A stretch of DNA of 21,721 nt from IMG/VR virus record IMGVR_UViG_3300046007_005134, positions 1-21,721 of that record; one strand, written 5' to 3'. The stretch comes from a virus. This document shows, piece after piece, positions 20,792 to 21,721 of this stretch (position 1 is its first letter; each line of letters opens with the position of its first letter). A program made the translations under genes and the position numbers. A model generated the notes under the pieces. The model searched no databases and was not told where the DNA came from. It saw nothing but the letters and a program-made list of their open reading frames with translations.

Positions 20792-21286
20792 ATGAGATTC
20801 TTTATAGCTTGTTTGTTGTTTCTAAATAGTTGCGGTTATTCTGACGATCTTACCTTCACTTGGCCTGCTAAGATTAAGATAGTTTCTACCACTCCTGCAG
20901 CTGAAACAATGCAAATGATTTTAGCTATCCAAGATCTTAATAAATTTTTACCAGAAACAGTAGTTTTTTTTCAAGGCGACACACGTTCAATTTTTCCATT
21001 TCAGATTGTAGTTAGATTAGCTTCAGAGGATAGAGGTAGTTACGCTGGATTAGCTACAGTTTACAATGATTCTTGTATTATTACTATATATCCTGTATCT
21101 GTTAGAAACAACATTGTAAAGACTGTTATGTGGCATGAAATTGCGCATTGTGTCGGCGTCGGTCATAAAGACACTTCTGGTCACATTATGTCTACAAATG
21201 TCCATAACTTTGGAGGATACAGCGAGGAAAAGTTAAAAGTGTTTGCTAATGATTTTATGGCACTTTTCAATAAGGTAAAATTCTAA
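20792..21286 (+). CDS. Metzincin-type zinc metalloprotease, probable lipoprotein
   Basis: 164 residues, ATG 20792 with AAGGAG. Residues 1-14 are a signal peptide with LNSC as a plausible lipobox (MRFFIACLLFLNSCGYSD). The zinc motif is complete: H115-E116-x2-H119-x5-H125 (WHEIAHCVGVGH), with G122 in the metzincin glycine position, and a Met-turn at M133 (SGHIMST). The domain is short for the family. It would act in the periplasm or on the outer membrane. Its place among lysis-like genes suggests degradation of envelope or surface proteins; this is inference. Confidence 0.8.
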   Translation: MRFFIACLLFLNSCGYSDDLTFTWPAKIKIVSTTPAAETMQMILAIQDLNKFLPETVVFFQGDTRSIFPFQIVVRLASEDRGSYAGLATVYNDSCIITIYPVSVRNNIVKTVMWHEIAHCVGVGHKDTSGHIMSTNVHNFGGYSEEKLKVFANDFMALFNKVKF

Positions 21287-21519
21287 TGAAGAATAAACCA
21301 TGTTGCATCAATAAGGTGAACTTGTATGAAATGTGCTTAGATTGTTATAACCTGTATTTTGCAGACCCTAACGCTTTTATGTTACAAGATCCTTACGACG
21401 TTTATTTGGAAGAAAAAGCAAACAGTTCTCCGTATAAGCAATTAACGTGCGAATGCGGAAGCGAAAGCTACGGTGGCACTACGCATAGTCATTGGTGTCC
21501 AAAAGGAGAAAACAAATGA
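21286..21519 (+). CDS. Small cysteine-rich, probably zinc-binding protein
   Basis: 77 residues, ATG 21286 overlapping the last base of the protease stop. Two cysteine groups: C6, C7, C17, C20, and C55, C57, H67, H69, C71 (CECG, then THSHWCP). They could bind two zinc ions. The middle is acidic and helical. The C-terminal CxCG...HxxWC pattern recurs in small phage proteins as I recall; function unknown. Confidence 0.55.
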   Translation: MKNKPCCINKVNLYEMCLDCYNLYFADPNAFMLQDPYDVYLEEKANSSPYKQLTCECGSESYGGTTHSHWCPKGENK

Positions 21520-21721
21520 TACTAAAAAACAAAAGATACGATGGTAGTTATATCCAAATGTATGTATCAGATGATGCTACTTGGCAGGAAGCAGTAGATG
21601 AGTTCATTCACTTCTTGCAAGGCTGCGGCTATATCGTGCAAGGGTATGAGATAGGTGATTATATCTCTGAGCAATATCATTTCCAAAAAAAAGAAGTTCA
21701 AGACTTACAAAAGTTAATGTC
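21516..21721 (+). CDS. Hypothetical protein, C-terminus cut by window edge
   Basis: ATG 21516 overlaps the previous stop (ATGA) and has AAAAGGAG upstream. The frame is open for 68 codons to the edge. It begins MILKNKRYDGSYIQMYVSDD and continues with helical sequence (WQEAVDEFIHFLQGCG). No family recognised. The overlap and ribosome site support it as a real gene. Confidence 0.55.
   Translation, partial: MILKNKRYDGSYIQMYVSDDATWQEAVDEFIHFLQGCGYIVQGYEIGDYISEQYHFQKKEVQDLQKLM

Noticed and set aside
1-21721. CRISPR arrays, tRNA genes, insertion sequences, integrase or attachment sites
   Set aside because: I looked for regularly spaced repeats, cloverleaf-like sequence, transposase motifs and terminal inverted repeats and saw none; a tRNA scan could still find a degenerate case.

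Overview
This window is part of the genome of a tailed double-stranded DNA phage (Caudoviricetes), or of a prophage of one. It carries a large terminase, portal, scaffold, HK97-type major capsid protein and short-tail parts. I see no tape-measure, sheath or tail-tube gene, so a podovirus is the best reading. The head-tail adaptor and the nozzle-like protein suggest the SU10-like/unclassified podovirus group, but this rests on recalled family patterns, not a search. Candidate lipoboxes and spanin-like proteins suggest a Gram-negative host. I see no integrase, repressor, RNA polymerase, tRNA or CRISPR array.

Layout: two divergent blocks read away from an AT-rich control region at about 12714-12962. 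Leftward (minus strand, 12713 to 1) is the packaging and virion operon. It starts with small early-of-operon proteins (coiled coil, HTH protein, GNAT-like protein, possible small terminase), then TerL, two small conserved proteins, portal, scaffold and capsid. A strong intrinsic terminator follows the capsid gene. Beyond it come a basic DUF6321-like protein, a small structural protein, an Fn3-adaptor fusion, a small tail protein, a tail fibre and a nozzle/stabilisation protein cut by the left edge.

Rightward (plus strand, 12963 to the right edge) is the replication block: a cold-shock-like/zinc protein, a PD-(D/E)XK nuclease with a cysteine cluster, small hypotheticals, a DUF669-like protein, a family A DNA polymerase with Leu at the O-helix Phe762 position, an exported ClpP-like serine protease with its own promoter, a small PrimPol, an HNH nuclease and a metallophosphoesterase. 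A run of small membrane or exported proteins follows (probable lysis genes), with a metzincin-type zinc protease carrying a probable lipobox, a zinc-binding protein and a truncated last gene.

Regulation: four promoters fit TTGAC(A/T)-17 bp-TATAAT exactly. Two of them, one on each strand, place the predicted transcription start on or next to the ATG, which predicts leaderless messages. Intrinsic-terminator-like hairpins sit directly in front of two start codons that lack a Shine-Dalgarno. The most unusual contents are the two exported proteases, the leaderless promoters and the hairpin-abutted start codons.
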